From Sisyra terminalis (Eukaryota; Arthropoda; Insecta; Neuroptera; Sisyridae): 64,000 nucleotides of DNA. Shown here in pieces: positions 14,200 through 27,121 of the stretch; position 1 is the first letter of the stretch; the number at the start of each line of letters is the position of its first letter. A program made the translations under genes and the position numbers. Where the stretch lies: positions 63,937,701-64,001,700 of the forward strand of contig OY292275.1 of NCBI GenBank assembly GCA_958496175.1. The letters run 5' to 3'. Under the pieces are notes generated by a model, which saw nothing but the letters and a program-made list of their open reading frames with translations, was not told where the DNA came from and did no database searches.

Positions 14200-17100
14200 C
14201 CACCCTAAAATAAAAATTTTCTAATTTGACCACTTCCGAGAAAAATCAACGATGGTTAACCCACGGTTTTTTTTGGCGAAAAATCTTTTTGTTTCGAAAT
14301 CGAAAAAGATTGTTATATCATCGTTCTATACATTGTTACGAACCCGAAACTGCCTTTGGTTCGAAAATCATCCCTTATATAACGATGGTACATTCAATTG
14401 TTGAAGAAGCCAACTTCGTCTCTCCCTCTTAGTGGGAAGTGTTCATCCCTTAAACTGCCTGTTAATCCCTTAAACGTGGTTTGTTTGGGGAAAAATTTGC
14501 ACAGCATGTACAGAGGGACTTATACTTTCGATTGCCACCCTAAAATAAAAATTTTCAAATTTGACCACTTCCGAGAAAAATCAACGATGGTTAACCCACG
14601 GTTTTTTTTGGCGAAAAATCTTTTTGTTTCGAAATCGAAAAAGATTGTTATATCATCGTTCTATACATTGTTACGAACCCGAAACTGCCTTTGGTTCGAA
14701 AATCATCCCTTATATAACGATGGGACATTCAATTGTTGAAGAAGCCAACTTCGTCTCTCCCTCTTAGTGGGAAGTGTTCATCCCTTAAACTGCCTGTTAA
14801 TCCCTTAAACGTGGTTTGTTTGGGGAATAATTTGCACAGCATGTACAGAGGGACTTATACTTTCGATTGCCACCCTAAAATTAAAATTTTCAAATTTGAC
14901 CACTTCCGAGAAAAATCAACGATGGTTAACCCACGGTTTTTTTTGGCGAAAAATCTTTTTGTTTCGAAATCGAAAAAGATTGTTATATCATCGTTCTATA
15001 CATTGTTACGAACCCGAAACTGCCTTTGGTTCGAAAATCATCCCTTATATAACGATGGTACATTCAATTGTTGAAGAAGCCAAGTTCGTCTCTCCCTCTT
15101 AGTGGGAAGTGTTCATCCCTTAAACTGCCTGTTTATCCCTTAAACGTGGTTTGTTTGGGGAAAAATTTGCACAGCATGTACAGAGGGACTTATACTTTCG
15201 ATTGCCACCCTAAAATAAAAATTTTCAAATTTGACCACTTCCGAGAAAAATCAACGTAGGTTAACCCACGGTTTTTTTTGGCGAAAAATCTTTTTGTTTC
15301 GAAATCGAAAAAGATTGTTATATCATCGTTCTATACATTGTTACGAACCCGAAACTGCCTTTGGTTCGAAAATCATCCCTTATATAACGATGGTACATTC
15401 AATTGTTGAAGAAGCCAACTTCGTCTCTCCCTCTTAGTGGGAAGTGTTCATCCCTTAAACTGCCTGTTTATCCCTTAAACGTGGTTTGTTTGGGGAAAAA
15501 TTTGCACAGCATGTACAGAGGGACTTATACTTTCGATTGCCACCCTAAAATAAAAATTTTCAAATTTGACCACTTCCGAGAAAAATCAACGATGGTTAAC
15601 CCACGGTTTTTTTTGGCGAAAAATCTTTTTGTTTCGAAATCGAAAAAGATTGTTATATCATCGTTCTATACATTGTTACGAACCCGAAACTGCCTTTGGT
15701 TCGAAAATCATCCCTTATATAACGATGGTACATTCAATTGTTGAAGAAGCCAACTTCGTCTCTCCCTCTTAGTGGGAAGTGTTCATCCCTTAAACTGCCT
15801 GTTAATCCCTTAAACGTGGTTTGTTTGGGGAAAAATTTGCACAGCATGTACAGAGGGACTTATACTTTCGATTGCCACCCTAAAATAAAAATTTTCAAAT
15901 TTGACCACTTCCGAGAAAAATCAACGATGGTTAACCCACGGTTTTTTTTGGCGAAAAATCTTTTTGTTTCGAAATCGAAAAAGATTGTTATATCATCGTT
16001 CTATACATTGTTACGAACCCGAAACTGCCTTTGGTTCGAAAATCATCCCTTATATAACGATGGTACATTCAATTGTTGAAGAAGCCAAGTTCGTCTCTCC
16101 CTCTTAGTGGGAAGTGTTCATCCCTTAAACTGCCTGTTTATCCCTTAAACGTGGTTTGTTTGGGGAAAAATTTGCACAGCATGTACAGAGGGACTTATAC
16201 TTTCGATTGCCACCCTAAAATAAAAATTTTCAAATTTGACCATTTTCGAGAAAAATCAACGATGGTAACCCACGGTTTTTTTTGGCGAAAAATCTTTTTG
16301 TTTCGAAATCGAAAAAGATTGTTATATCATCGTTCTATACATTGTTACGAACCCGAAACTGCCTTTGGTTCGAAAATCATCCCTTATATAACGATGGTAC
16401 ATTCAATTGTTGAAGAAGCCAAGTTCGTCTCTCCCTCTTAGGGGGAAGTGTTCATCCCTTAAACTGCCTGTTTATCCCTTAAACGTGGTTTGTTTGGGGA
16501 AAAATTTGCACAGCATGTACAGAGGGACTTATACTTTCGATTGCCACCCTAAAATAAAATTTTTCAAATTTGACCACTTCCGAGAAAAATCAACGATGGT
16601 TAACCCACGGTTTTTTTTGGCGAAAAATCTTTTTGTTTCGAAATCGAAAAAGATTGTTATATCATCGTTCTATACATTGTTACGAACCCGAAACTGCCTT
16701 TGGTTCGAAAATCATCCCTTATATAACGATGGTACATTCAATTGTTGAAGAAGCCAAGTTCGTCTCTCCCTCTTAGTGGGAAGTGTTCATCCCTTAAACT
16801 GCCTGTTTATCCCTTAAACGTGGTTTGTTTGGGGAAAAATTTGCACAGCATGTACAGAGGGACTTATACTTTCGATTGCCACCCTAAAATAAAAATTTTC
16901 AAATTTGACCATTTTCGAGAAAAATCAACGATGGTAACCCACGGTTTTTTTTGGCGAAAAATCTTTTTGTTTCGAAATCGAAAAAGATTGTTATATCATC
17001 GTTCTATACATTGTTACGAACCCGAAACTGCCTTTGGTTCGAAAATCATCCCTTATATAACGATGGTACATTCAATTGTTGAAGAAGCCAAGTTCGTCTC

Positions 17101-20100
17101 TCCCTCTTAGTGGGAAGTGTTCATCCCTTAAACTGCCTGTTTATCCCTTAAACGTGGTTTGTTTGGGGAAAAATTTGCACAGCATGTACAGAGGGACTTA
17201 TACTTTCGATTGCCACCCTAAAATAAAAATTTTCAAATTTGACCACTTCCGAGAAAAATCAACGATGGTTAACCCACGGTTTTTTTTGGCGAAAAATCTT
17301 TTTGTTTCGAAATCGAAAAAGATTGTTATATCATCGTTCTATACATTGTTACGAACCCGAAACTGCCTTTGGTTCGAAAATCATCCCTTATATAACGATG
17401 GTACATTCAATTGTTGAAGAAGCCAAGTTCGTCGCTCCCTCTTAGTGGGAAGTGTTCATCCCTTAAACTGCCTGTTTATCCCTTAAACGTGGTTTGTTTG
17501 GGGAAAAATTTGCACAGCATGTACAGAGGGACTTATACTTTCGATTGCCACCCTAAAATAAAAATTTTCAAATTTGACCATTTTCGAGAAAAATCAACGA
17601 TGGTAACCCACGGTTTTTTTTGGCGAAAAATCTTTTTGTTTCGAAATCGAAAAAGATTGTTATATCATCGTTCTATACATTGTTACGAACCCGAAACTGC
17701 CTTTGGTTCGAAAATCATCCCTTATATAACGATGGTACATTCAATTGTTGAAGAAGCCAACTTCGTCTCTCCCTCTTAGTGGGAAGTGTTCATCCCTTAA
17801 ACTGCCTGTTAATCCCTTAAACGTGGTTTGTTTGGGGAAAAATTTGCACAGCATGTACAGAGGGACTTATACTTTCGATTGCCACCCTAAAATAAAAATT
17901 TTCTAATTTGACCACTTCCGAGAAAAATCAACGATGGTTAACCCACGGTTTTTTTTGGCGAAAAATCTTTTTGTTTCGAAATCGAAAAAGATTGTTATAT
18001 CATCGTTCTATACATTGTTACGAACCCGAAACTGCCTTTGGTTCGAAAATCATCCCTTATATAACGATGGTACATTCAATTGTTGAAGAAGCCAACTTCG
18101 TCTCTCCCTCTTAGTGGGAAGTGTTCATCCCTTAAACTGCCTGTTAATCCCTTAAACGTGGTTTGTTTGGGGAAAAATTTGCACAGCATGTACAGAGGGA
18201 CTTATACTTTCGATTGCCACCCTAAAATAAAAATTTTCAAATTTGACCACTTCCGAGAAAAATCAACGATGGTTAACCCACGGTTTTTTTTGGCGAAAAA
18301 TCTTTTTGTTTCGAAATCGAAAAAGATTGTTATATCATCGTTCTATACATTGTTACGAACCCGAAACTGCCTTTGGTTCGAAAATCATCCCTTATATAAC
18401 GATGGGACATTCAATTGTTGAAGAAGCCAACTTCGTCTCTCCCTCTTAGTGGGAAGTGTTCATCCCTTAAACTGCCTGTTAATCCCTTAAACGTGGTTTG
18501 TTTGGGGAATAATTTGCACAGCATGTACAGAGGGACTTATACTTTCGATTGCCACCCTAAAATTAAAATTTTCAAATTTGACCACTTCCGAGAAAAATCA
18601 ACGATGGTTAACCCACGGTTTTTTTTGGCGAAAAATCTTTTTGTTTCGAAATCGAAAAAGATTGTTATATCATCGTTCTATACATTGTTACGAACCCGAA
18701 ACTGCCTTTGGTTCGAAAATCATCCCTTATATAACGATGGTACATTCAATTGTTGAAGAAGCCAAGTTCGTCTCTCCCTCTTAGTGGGAAGTGTTCATCC
18801 CTTAAACTGCCTGTTTATCCCTTAAACGTGGTTTGTTTGGGGAAAAATTTGCACAGCATGTACAGAGGGACTTATACTTTCGATTGCCACCCTAAAATAA
18901 AAATTTTCAAATTTGACCACTTCCGAGAAAAATCAACGTAGGTTAACCCACGGTTTTTTTTGGCGAAAAATCTTTTTGTTTCGAAATCGAAAAAGATTGT
19001 TATATCATCGTTCTATACATTGTTACGAACCCGAAACTGCCTTTGGTTCGAAAATCATCCCTTATATAACGATGGGACATTCAATTGTTGAAGAAGCCAA
19101 CTTCGTCTCTCCCTCTTAGTGGGAAGTGTTCATCCCTTAAACTGCCTGTTAATCCCTTAAACGTGGTTTGTTTGGGGAAAAATTTGCACAGCATGTACAG
19201 AGGGACTTATACTTTCGATTGCCACCCTAAAATTAAAATTTTCAAATTTGACCACTTCCGAGAAAAATCAACGATGGTTAACCCACGGTTTTTTTTGGCG
19301 AAAAATCTTTTTGTTTCGAAATCGAAAAAGATTGTTATATCATCGTTCTATACATTGTTACGAACCCGAAACTGCCTTTGGTTCGAAAATCATCCCTTAT
19401 ATAACGATGGTACATTCAATTGTTGAAGAAGCCAACTTCGTCTCTCCCTCTTAGTGGGAAGTGTTCATCCCTTAAACTGCCTGTTAATCCCTTAAACGTG
19501 GTTTGTTTGGGGAAAAATTTGCACAGCATGTACAGAGGGACTTATACTTTCGATTGCCACCCTAAAATAAAAATTTTCAAATTTGACCACTTCCGAGAAA
19601 AATCAACGATGGTTAACCCACGGTTTTTTTTGGCGAAAAATCTTTTTGTTTCGAAATCGAAAAAGATTGTTATATCATCGTTCTATACATTGTTACGAAC
19701 CCGAAACTGCCTTTGGTTCGAAAATCATCCCTTATATAACGATGGTACATTCAATTGTTGAAGAAGCCAAGTTCGTCTCTCCCTCTTAGTGGGAAGTGTT
19801 CATCCCTTAAACTGCCTGTTTATCCCTTAAACGTGGTTTGTTTGGGGAAAAATTTGCACAGCATGTACAGAGGGACTTATACTTTCGATTGCCACCCTAA
19901 AATAAAAATTTTCAAATTTGACCATTTTCGAGAAAAATCAACGATGGTAACCCACGGTTTTTTTTGGCGAAAAATCTTTTTGTTTCGAAATCGAAAAAGA
20001 TTGTTATATCATCGTTCTATACATTGTTACGAACCCGAAACTGCCTTTGGTTCGAAAATCATCCCTTATATAACGATGGTACATTCAATTGTTGAAGAAG

Positions 20101-20760
20101 CCAAGTTCGTCTCTCCCTCTTAGGGGGAAGTGTTCATCCCTTAAACTGCCTGTTTATCCCTTAAACGTGGTTTGTTTGGGGAAAAATTTGCACAGCATGT
20201 ACAGAGGGACTTATACTTTCGATTGCCACCCTAAAATAAAATTTTTCAAATTTGACCACTTCCGAGAAAAATCAACGATGGTTAACCCACGGTTTTTTTT
20301 GGCGAAAAATCTTTTTGTTTCGAAATCGAAAAAGATTGTTATATCATCGTTCTATACATTGTTACGAACCCGAAACTGCCTTTGGTTCGAAAATCATCCC
20401 TTATATAACGATGGTACATTCAATTGTTGAAGAAGCCAAGTTCGTCTCTCCCTCTTAGTGGGAAGTGTTCATCCCTTAAACTGCCTGTTTATCCCTTAAA
20501 CGTGGTTTGTTTGGGGAAAAATTTGCACAGCATGTACAGAGGGACTTATACTTTCGATTGCCACCCTAAAATAAAAATTTTCAAATTTGACCATTTTCGA
20601 GAAAAATCAACGATGGTAACCCACGGTTTTTTTTGGCGAAAAATCTTTTTGTTTCGAAATCGAAAAAGATTGTTATATCATCGTTCTATACATTGTTACG
20701 AACCCGAAACTGCCTTTGGTTCGAAAATCATCCCTTATATAACGATGGTACATTCAATTG
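14200..20760 (+). repeat. Eleven-unit segmental duplication with 3682-bp offset
   Basis: Private variants recur at an exact spacing of 3682 bp: TTTTCTAATTTG (about 14218 and 17900), GGGGAATAATTT (14822 and 18504), AACGTAGGTTAA (about 15253 and 18935), the 334-bp CCATTTTCGAG units (from about 16081 and 19763) and TTAGGGGGAAG (about 16438 and 20120). The offset is eleven 335-bp units minus the three one-base deletions it contains. The copies are patchy: at about 15390-15480 and 19072-19162 they carry different subfamily variants, so gene conversion or further unequal exchange followed the duplication. Confidence 0.85.
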
Positions 20761-21100
20761 TTGAAGAAGCCAACTTCGTCTCTCCCTCTTAGTGGGAAGT
20801 GTTCATCCCTTAAACTGCCTGTTTATCCCTTAAACGTGGTTTGTTTGGGGAAAAATTTGCACAGCATGTACAGAGGGACTTATACTTTCGATTGCCACCC
20901 TAAAATAAAAATTTTCAAATTTGACCATTTTCGAGAAAAATCAACGATGGTAACCCACGGTTTTTTTTGGCGAAAAATCTTTTTGTTTCGAAATCGAAAA
21001 AGATTGTTATATCATCGTTCTATACATTGTTACGAACCCGAAACTGCCTTTGGTTCGAAAATCATCCCTTATATAACGATGGTACATTCAATTGTTGAAG
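16081..21100 (+). repeat. Cluster of 334-bp units with linked CCATTTTCGAG and GGTAACCC changes
   Basis: Six units beginning near 16081, 16750, 17419, 19763, 20432 and 20766 share two linked differences: CCACTTCCGAG to CCATTTTCGAG, and loss of one T in GATGGTTAACCC. The deletion shifts later units by one base each. A unit near 56100 has CCATTTTCGAG without the deletion, which suggests the substitutions came first. A seventh 334-bp unit (about 43882) has an unrelated one-base loss in the A/T run. Confidence 0.9.
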
Positions 21101-24100
21101 AAGCCAACTTCGTCTCTCCCTCTTAGGGGGAAGTGTTCATCCCTTAAACTGCCTGTTTATCCCTTAAACGTGGTTTGTTTGGGGAAAAATTTGCACAGCA
21201 TGTACAGAGGGACTTATACTTTCGATTGCCACCCTAAAATAAAATTTTTCAAATTTGACCACTTCCGAGAAAAATCAACGATGGTTAACCCACGGTTTTT
21301 TTTGGCGAAAAATCTTTTTGTTTCGAAATCGAAAAAGATTGTTATATCATCGTTCTATACATTGTTACGAACCCGAAACTGCCTTTGGTTCGAAAATCAT
21401 CCCTTATATAACGATGGTACATTCAATTGTTGAAGAAGCCAACTTCGTCTCTCCCTCTTAGTGGGAAGTGTTCATCCCTTAAACTGCCTGTTTATCCCTT
21501 AAACGTGGTTTGTTTGGGGAAAAATTTGCACAGCATGTACAGAGGGACTTATACTTTCGATTGCCACCCTAAAATAAAAATTTTCAAATTTGACCACTTC
21601 CGAGAAAAATCAACGATGGTTAACCCACGGTTTTTTTTGGCGAAAAATCTTTTTGTTTCGAAATCGAAAAAGATTGTTATATCATCGTTCTATACATTGT
21701 TACGAACCCGAAACTGCCTTTGGTTCGAAAATCATCCCTTATATAACGATGGGACATTCAATTGTTGAAGAAGCCAACTTCGTCTCTCCCTCTTAGTGGG
21801 AAGTGCTCATCCCTTAAACTGCCTGTTAATCCCTTAAACGTGGTTTGTTTGGGGAAAAATTTGCACAGCATGTACAGAGGGACTTATACTTTCGATTGCC
21901 ACCCTAAAATAAAAATTTTCAAATTTGACCACTTCCGAGAAAAATCAACGATGGTTAACCCACGGTTTTTTTTGGCGAAAAATCTTTTTGTTTCGAAATC
22001 GAAAAAGATTGTTATATCATCGTTCTATACATTGTTACGAACCCGAAACTGCCTTTGGTTCGAAAATCATCCCTTATATAACGATGGTACATTCAATTGT
22101 TGAAGAAGCCAAGTTCGTCGCTCCCTCTTAGTGGGAAGTGTTCATCCCTTAAACTGCCTGTTAATCCCTTAAACGTGGTTTGTTTGGGGAAAAATTTACA
22201 CAGCATGTACAGAGGGACTTATACTTTCGATTGCCACCCTAAAATTAAAATTTTCAAATTTGACCACTTCCGAGAAAAATCAACGATGGTTAACCCACGG
22301 TTTTTTTTGGCGAAAAACCTTTTTGTTTCGAAATCGAAAAAGATTGTTATATCATCGTTCTATACATTGTTACGAACCCGAAACTGCCTTTGGTTCGAAA
22401 ATCATCCCTTATATAACGATGGTACATTCAATTGTTGAAGAAGCCAACTTCGTCTCTCCCTCTTAGTGGGAAGTGTTCATCCCTTAAACTGCCTGTTAAT
22501 CCCTTAAACGTGGTTTGTTTGGGGAAAAATTTGCACAGCATGTACAGAGGGACTTATACTTTCGATTGCCACCCTAAAATAAAAATTTTCAAATTTGACC
22601 ACTTCCGAGAAAAATCAACGATGGTTAACCCACGGTTTTTTTTGGCGAAAAATCTTTTTGTTTCGAAATCGAAAAAGATTGTTATATCATCGTTCTATCC
22701 ATTGTTACGAACCCGAAACTGCCTTTGGTTCGAAAATCATCCCTTATATAACGATGGGACATTCAATTGTTGAAGAAGCCAACTTCGTCTCTCCCTCTTA
22801 GTGGGAAGTGCTCATCCCTTAAACTGCCTGTTAATCCCTTAAACGTGGTTTGTTTGGGGAAAAATTTGCACAGCATGTACAGAGGGACTTATACTTTCGA
22901 TTGCCACCCTAAAATAAAAATTTTCAAATTTGACCACTTCCGAGAAAAATCAACGATGGTTAACCCACGGTTTTTTTTGGCGAAAAATCTTTTTGTTTCG
23001 AAATCGAAAAAGATTGTTATATCATCGTTCTATACATTGTTACGAACCCGAAACTGCCTTTGGTTCGAAAATCATCCCTTATATAACGATGGTACATTCA
23101 ATTGTTGAAGAAGCCAACTTCGTCTCTCCCTCTTAGTGGGAAGTGTTCATCCCTTAAACTGCCTGTTAATCCCTTAAACGTGGTTTGTTTGGGGAAAAAT
23201 TTGCACAGCATGTACAGAGGGACTTATACTTTCGATTGCCAACCTAAAATAAAAATTTTCAAATTTGACCACTTCCGAGAAAAATCAACGATGGTTAACC
23301 CACGGTTTTTTTTGGCGAAAAATCTTTTTGTTTCGAAATCGAAAAAGATTGTTATATCATCGTTCTATACATTGTTACGAACCCGAAACTGCCTTTGGTT
23401 CGAAAATCATCCCTTATATAACGATGGTACATTCAATTGTTGAAGAAGCCAACTTCGTCTCTCCCTCTTAGTGGGAAGTGTTCATCCCTTAAACTGCCTG
23501 TTAATCCCTTAAACGTGGTTTGTTTGGGGAAAAATTTGCACAGCATGTACAGAGGGACTTATACTTTCGATTGCCACCCTAAAATAAAAATTTTCAAATT
23601 TGACCACTTCCGAGAAAAATCAACGATGGTTAACCCACGGTTTTTTTTGGCGAAAAATCTTTTTGTTTCGAAATCGAAAAAGATTGTTATATCATCGTTC
23701 TATACATTGTTACGAACCCGAAACTGCCTTTGGTTCGAAAATCATCCCTTATATAACGATGGGACATTCAATTGTTGAAGAAGCCAACTTCGTCTCTCCC
23801 TCTTAGTGGGAAGTGTTCATCCCTTAAACTGCCTGTTAATCCCTTAAACGTGGTTTGTTTGGGGAAAAATTTGCACAGCATGTACAGAGGGACTTATACT
23901 TTCGATTGCCACCCTAAAATTAAAATTTTCAAATTTGACCACTTCCGAGAAAAATCAACGATGGTTAACCCACGGTTTTTTTTGGCGAAAAATCTTTTTG
24001 TTTCGAAATCGAAAAAGATTGTTATATCATCGTTCTATACATTGTTACGAACCCGAAACTGCCTTTGGTTCGAAAATCATCCCTTATATAACGATGGTAC

Positions 24101-27100
24101 ATTCAATTGTTGAAGAAGCCAACTTCGTCTCTCCCTCTTAGGGGGAAGTGTTCATCCCTTAAACTGCCTGTTTATCCCTTAAACGTGGTTTGTTTGGGGA
24201 AAAATTTGCACAGCATGTACAGAGGGACTTATACTTTCGATTGCCACCCTAAAATAAAATTTTTCAAATTTGACCACTTCCGAGAAAAATCAACGATGGT
24301 TAACCCACGGTTTTTTTTGGCGAAAAATCTTTTTGTTTCGAAATCGAAAAAGATTGTTATATCATCGTTCTATACATTGTTACGAACCCGAAACTGCCTT
24401 TGGTTCGAAAATCATCCCTTATATAACGATGGTACATTCAATTGTTGAAGAAGCCAACTTCGTCTCTCCCTCTTAGTGGGAAGTGTTCATCCCTTAAACT
24501 GCCTGTTTATCCCTTAAACGTGGTTTGTTTGGGGAAAAATTTGCACAGCATGTACAGAGGGACTTATACTTTCGATTGCCACCCTAAAATAAAAATTTTC
24601 AAATTTGACCACTTCCGAGAAAAATCAACGATGGTTAACCCACGGTTTTTTTTGGCGAAAAATCTTTTTGTTTCGAAATCGAAAAAGATTGTTATATCAT
24701 CGTTCTATACATTGTTACGAACCCGAAACTGCCTTTGGTTCGAAAATCATCCCTTATATAACGATGGGACATTCAATTGTTGAAGAAGCCAACTTCGTCT
24801 CTCCCTCTTAGTGGGAAGTGCTCATCCCTTAAACTGCCTGTTAATCCCTTAAACGTGGTTTGTTTGGGGAAAAATTTGCACAGCATGTACAGAGGGACTT
24901 ATACTTTCGATTGCCACCCTAAAATAAAAATTTTCAAATTTGACCACTTCCGAGAAAAATCAACGATGGTTAACCCACGGTTTTTTTTGGCGAAAAATCT
25001 TTTTGTTTCGAAATCGAAAAAGATTGTTATATCATCGTTCTATACATTGTTACGAACCCGAAACTGCCTTTGGTTCGAAAATCATCCCTTATATAACGAT
25101 GGTACATTCAATTGTTGAAGAAGCCAAGTTCGTCGCTCCCTCTTAGTGGGAAGTGTTCATCCCTTAAACTGCCTGTTAATCCCTTAAACGTGGTTTGTTT
25201 GGGGAAAAATTTACACAGCATGTACAGAGGGACTTATACTTTCGATTGCCACCCTAAAATTAAAATTTTCAAATTTGACCACTTCCGAGAAAAATCAACG
25301 ATGGTTAACCCACGGTTTTTTTTGGCGAAAAATCTTTTTGTTTCGAAATCGAAAAAGATTGTTATATCATCGTTCTATACATTGTTACGAACCCGAAACT
25401 GCCTTTGGTTCGAAAATCATCCCTTATATAACGATGGTACATTCAATTGTTGAAGAAGCCAACTTCGTCTCTCCCTCTTAGTGGGAAGTGTTCATCCCTT
25501 AAACTGCCTGTTAATCCCTTAAACGTGGTTTGTTTGGGGAAAAATTTGCACAGCATGTACAGAGGGACTTATACTTTCGATTGCCACCCTAAAATAAAAA
25601 TTTTCAAATTTGACCACTTCCGAGAAAAATCAACGATGGTTAACCCACGGTTTTTTTTGGCAAAAAATCTTTTTGTTTCGAAATCGAAAAAGATTGTTAT
25701 ATCATCGTTCTATACATTGTTACGAACCCGAAACTGCCTTTGGTTCGAAAATCATCCCTTATATAACGATGGGACATTCAATTGTTGAAGAAGCCAACTT
25801 CGTCTCTCCCTCTTAGTGGGAAGTGTTCATCCCTTAAACTGCCTGTTAATCCCTTAAACGTGGTTTGTTTGGGGAAAAATTTGCACAGCATGTACAGAGG
25901 GACTTATACTTTCGATTGCCACCCTAAAATAAAAATTTTCAAATTTGACCACTTCCGAGAAAAATCAACGATGGTTAACCCACGGTTTTTTTTGGCGAAA
26001 AATCTTTTTGTTTCGAAATCGAAAAAGATTGTTATATCATCGTTCTATACATTGTTACGAACCCGAAACTGCCTTTGGTTCGAAAATCATCCCTTATATA
26101 ACGATGGTACATTCAATTGTTGAAGAAGCCAACTTCGTCTCTCCCTCTTAGTGGGAAGTGTTCATCCCTTAAACTGCCTGTTAATCCCTTAAACGTGGTT
26201 TGTTTGGGGAAAAATTTGCACAGCATGTACAGAGGGACTTATACTTTCGATTGCCAACCTAAAATAAAAATTTTCAAATTTGACCACTTCCGAGAAAAAT
26301 CAACGATGGTTAACCCACGGTTTTTTTTGGCGAAAAATCTTTTTGTTTCGAAATCGAAAAAGATTGTTATATCATCGTTCTATACATTGTTACGAACCCG
26401 AAACTGCCTTTGGTTCGAAAATCATCCCTTATATAACGATGGTACATTCAATTGTTGAAGAAGCCAACTTCGTCTCTCCCTCTTAGTGGGAAGTGTTCAT
26501 CCCTTAAACTGCCTGTTAATCCCTTAAACGTGGTTTGTTTGGGGAAAAATTTGCACAGCATGTACAGAGGGACTTATACTTTCGATTGCCACCCTAAAAT
26601 AAAAATTTTCAAATTTGACCACTTCCGAGAAAAATCAACGATGGTTAACCCACGGTTTTTTTTGGCGAAAAATCTTTTTGTTTCGAAATCGAAAAAGATT
26701 GTTATATCATCGTTCTATACATTGTTACGAACCCGAAACTGCCTTTGGTTCGAAAATCATCCCTTATATAACGATGGTACATTCAATTGTTGAAGAAGCC
26801 AACTTCGTCTCTCCCTCTTAGTGGGAAGTGTTCATCCCTTAAACTGCCTGTTAATCCCTTAAACGTGGTTTGTTTGGGGAAAAATTTGCACAGCATGTAC
26901 AGAGGGACTTATACTTTCGATTGCCACCCTAAAATAAAAATTTTCAAATTTGACCACTTCCGAGAAAAATCAACGATGGTTAACCCACGGTTTTTTTTGG
27001 CGAAAAATCTTTTTGTTTCGAAATCGAAAAAGATTGTTATATCATCGTTCTATACATTGTTACGAACCCGAAACTGCCTTTGGTTCGAAAATCATCCCTT

Positions 27101-27121
27101 ATATAACGATGGTACATTCAA
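21092..27121 (+). repeat. Nine-unit tandem duplication, 3015-bp period
   Basis: Four rare variants recur at exactly 3015 bp (nine units): AGGGGGAAG (21125 and 24140), AAGTGCTCAT (21801 and 24816), TTTACACAG (22195 and 25210) and GCCAACCTAAA (23238 and 26253). Variants found in only one copy, such as AAAAACCTTTTTG near 22315, CTATCCATTG near 22697 and GGCAAAAAATC near 25661, arose after duplication or were lost by conversion. The two blocks abut, giving a two-copy higher-order repeat. Confidence 0.9.
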
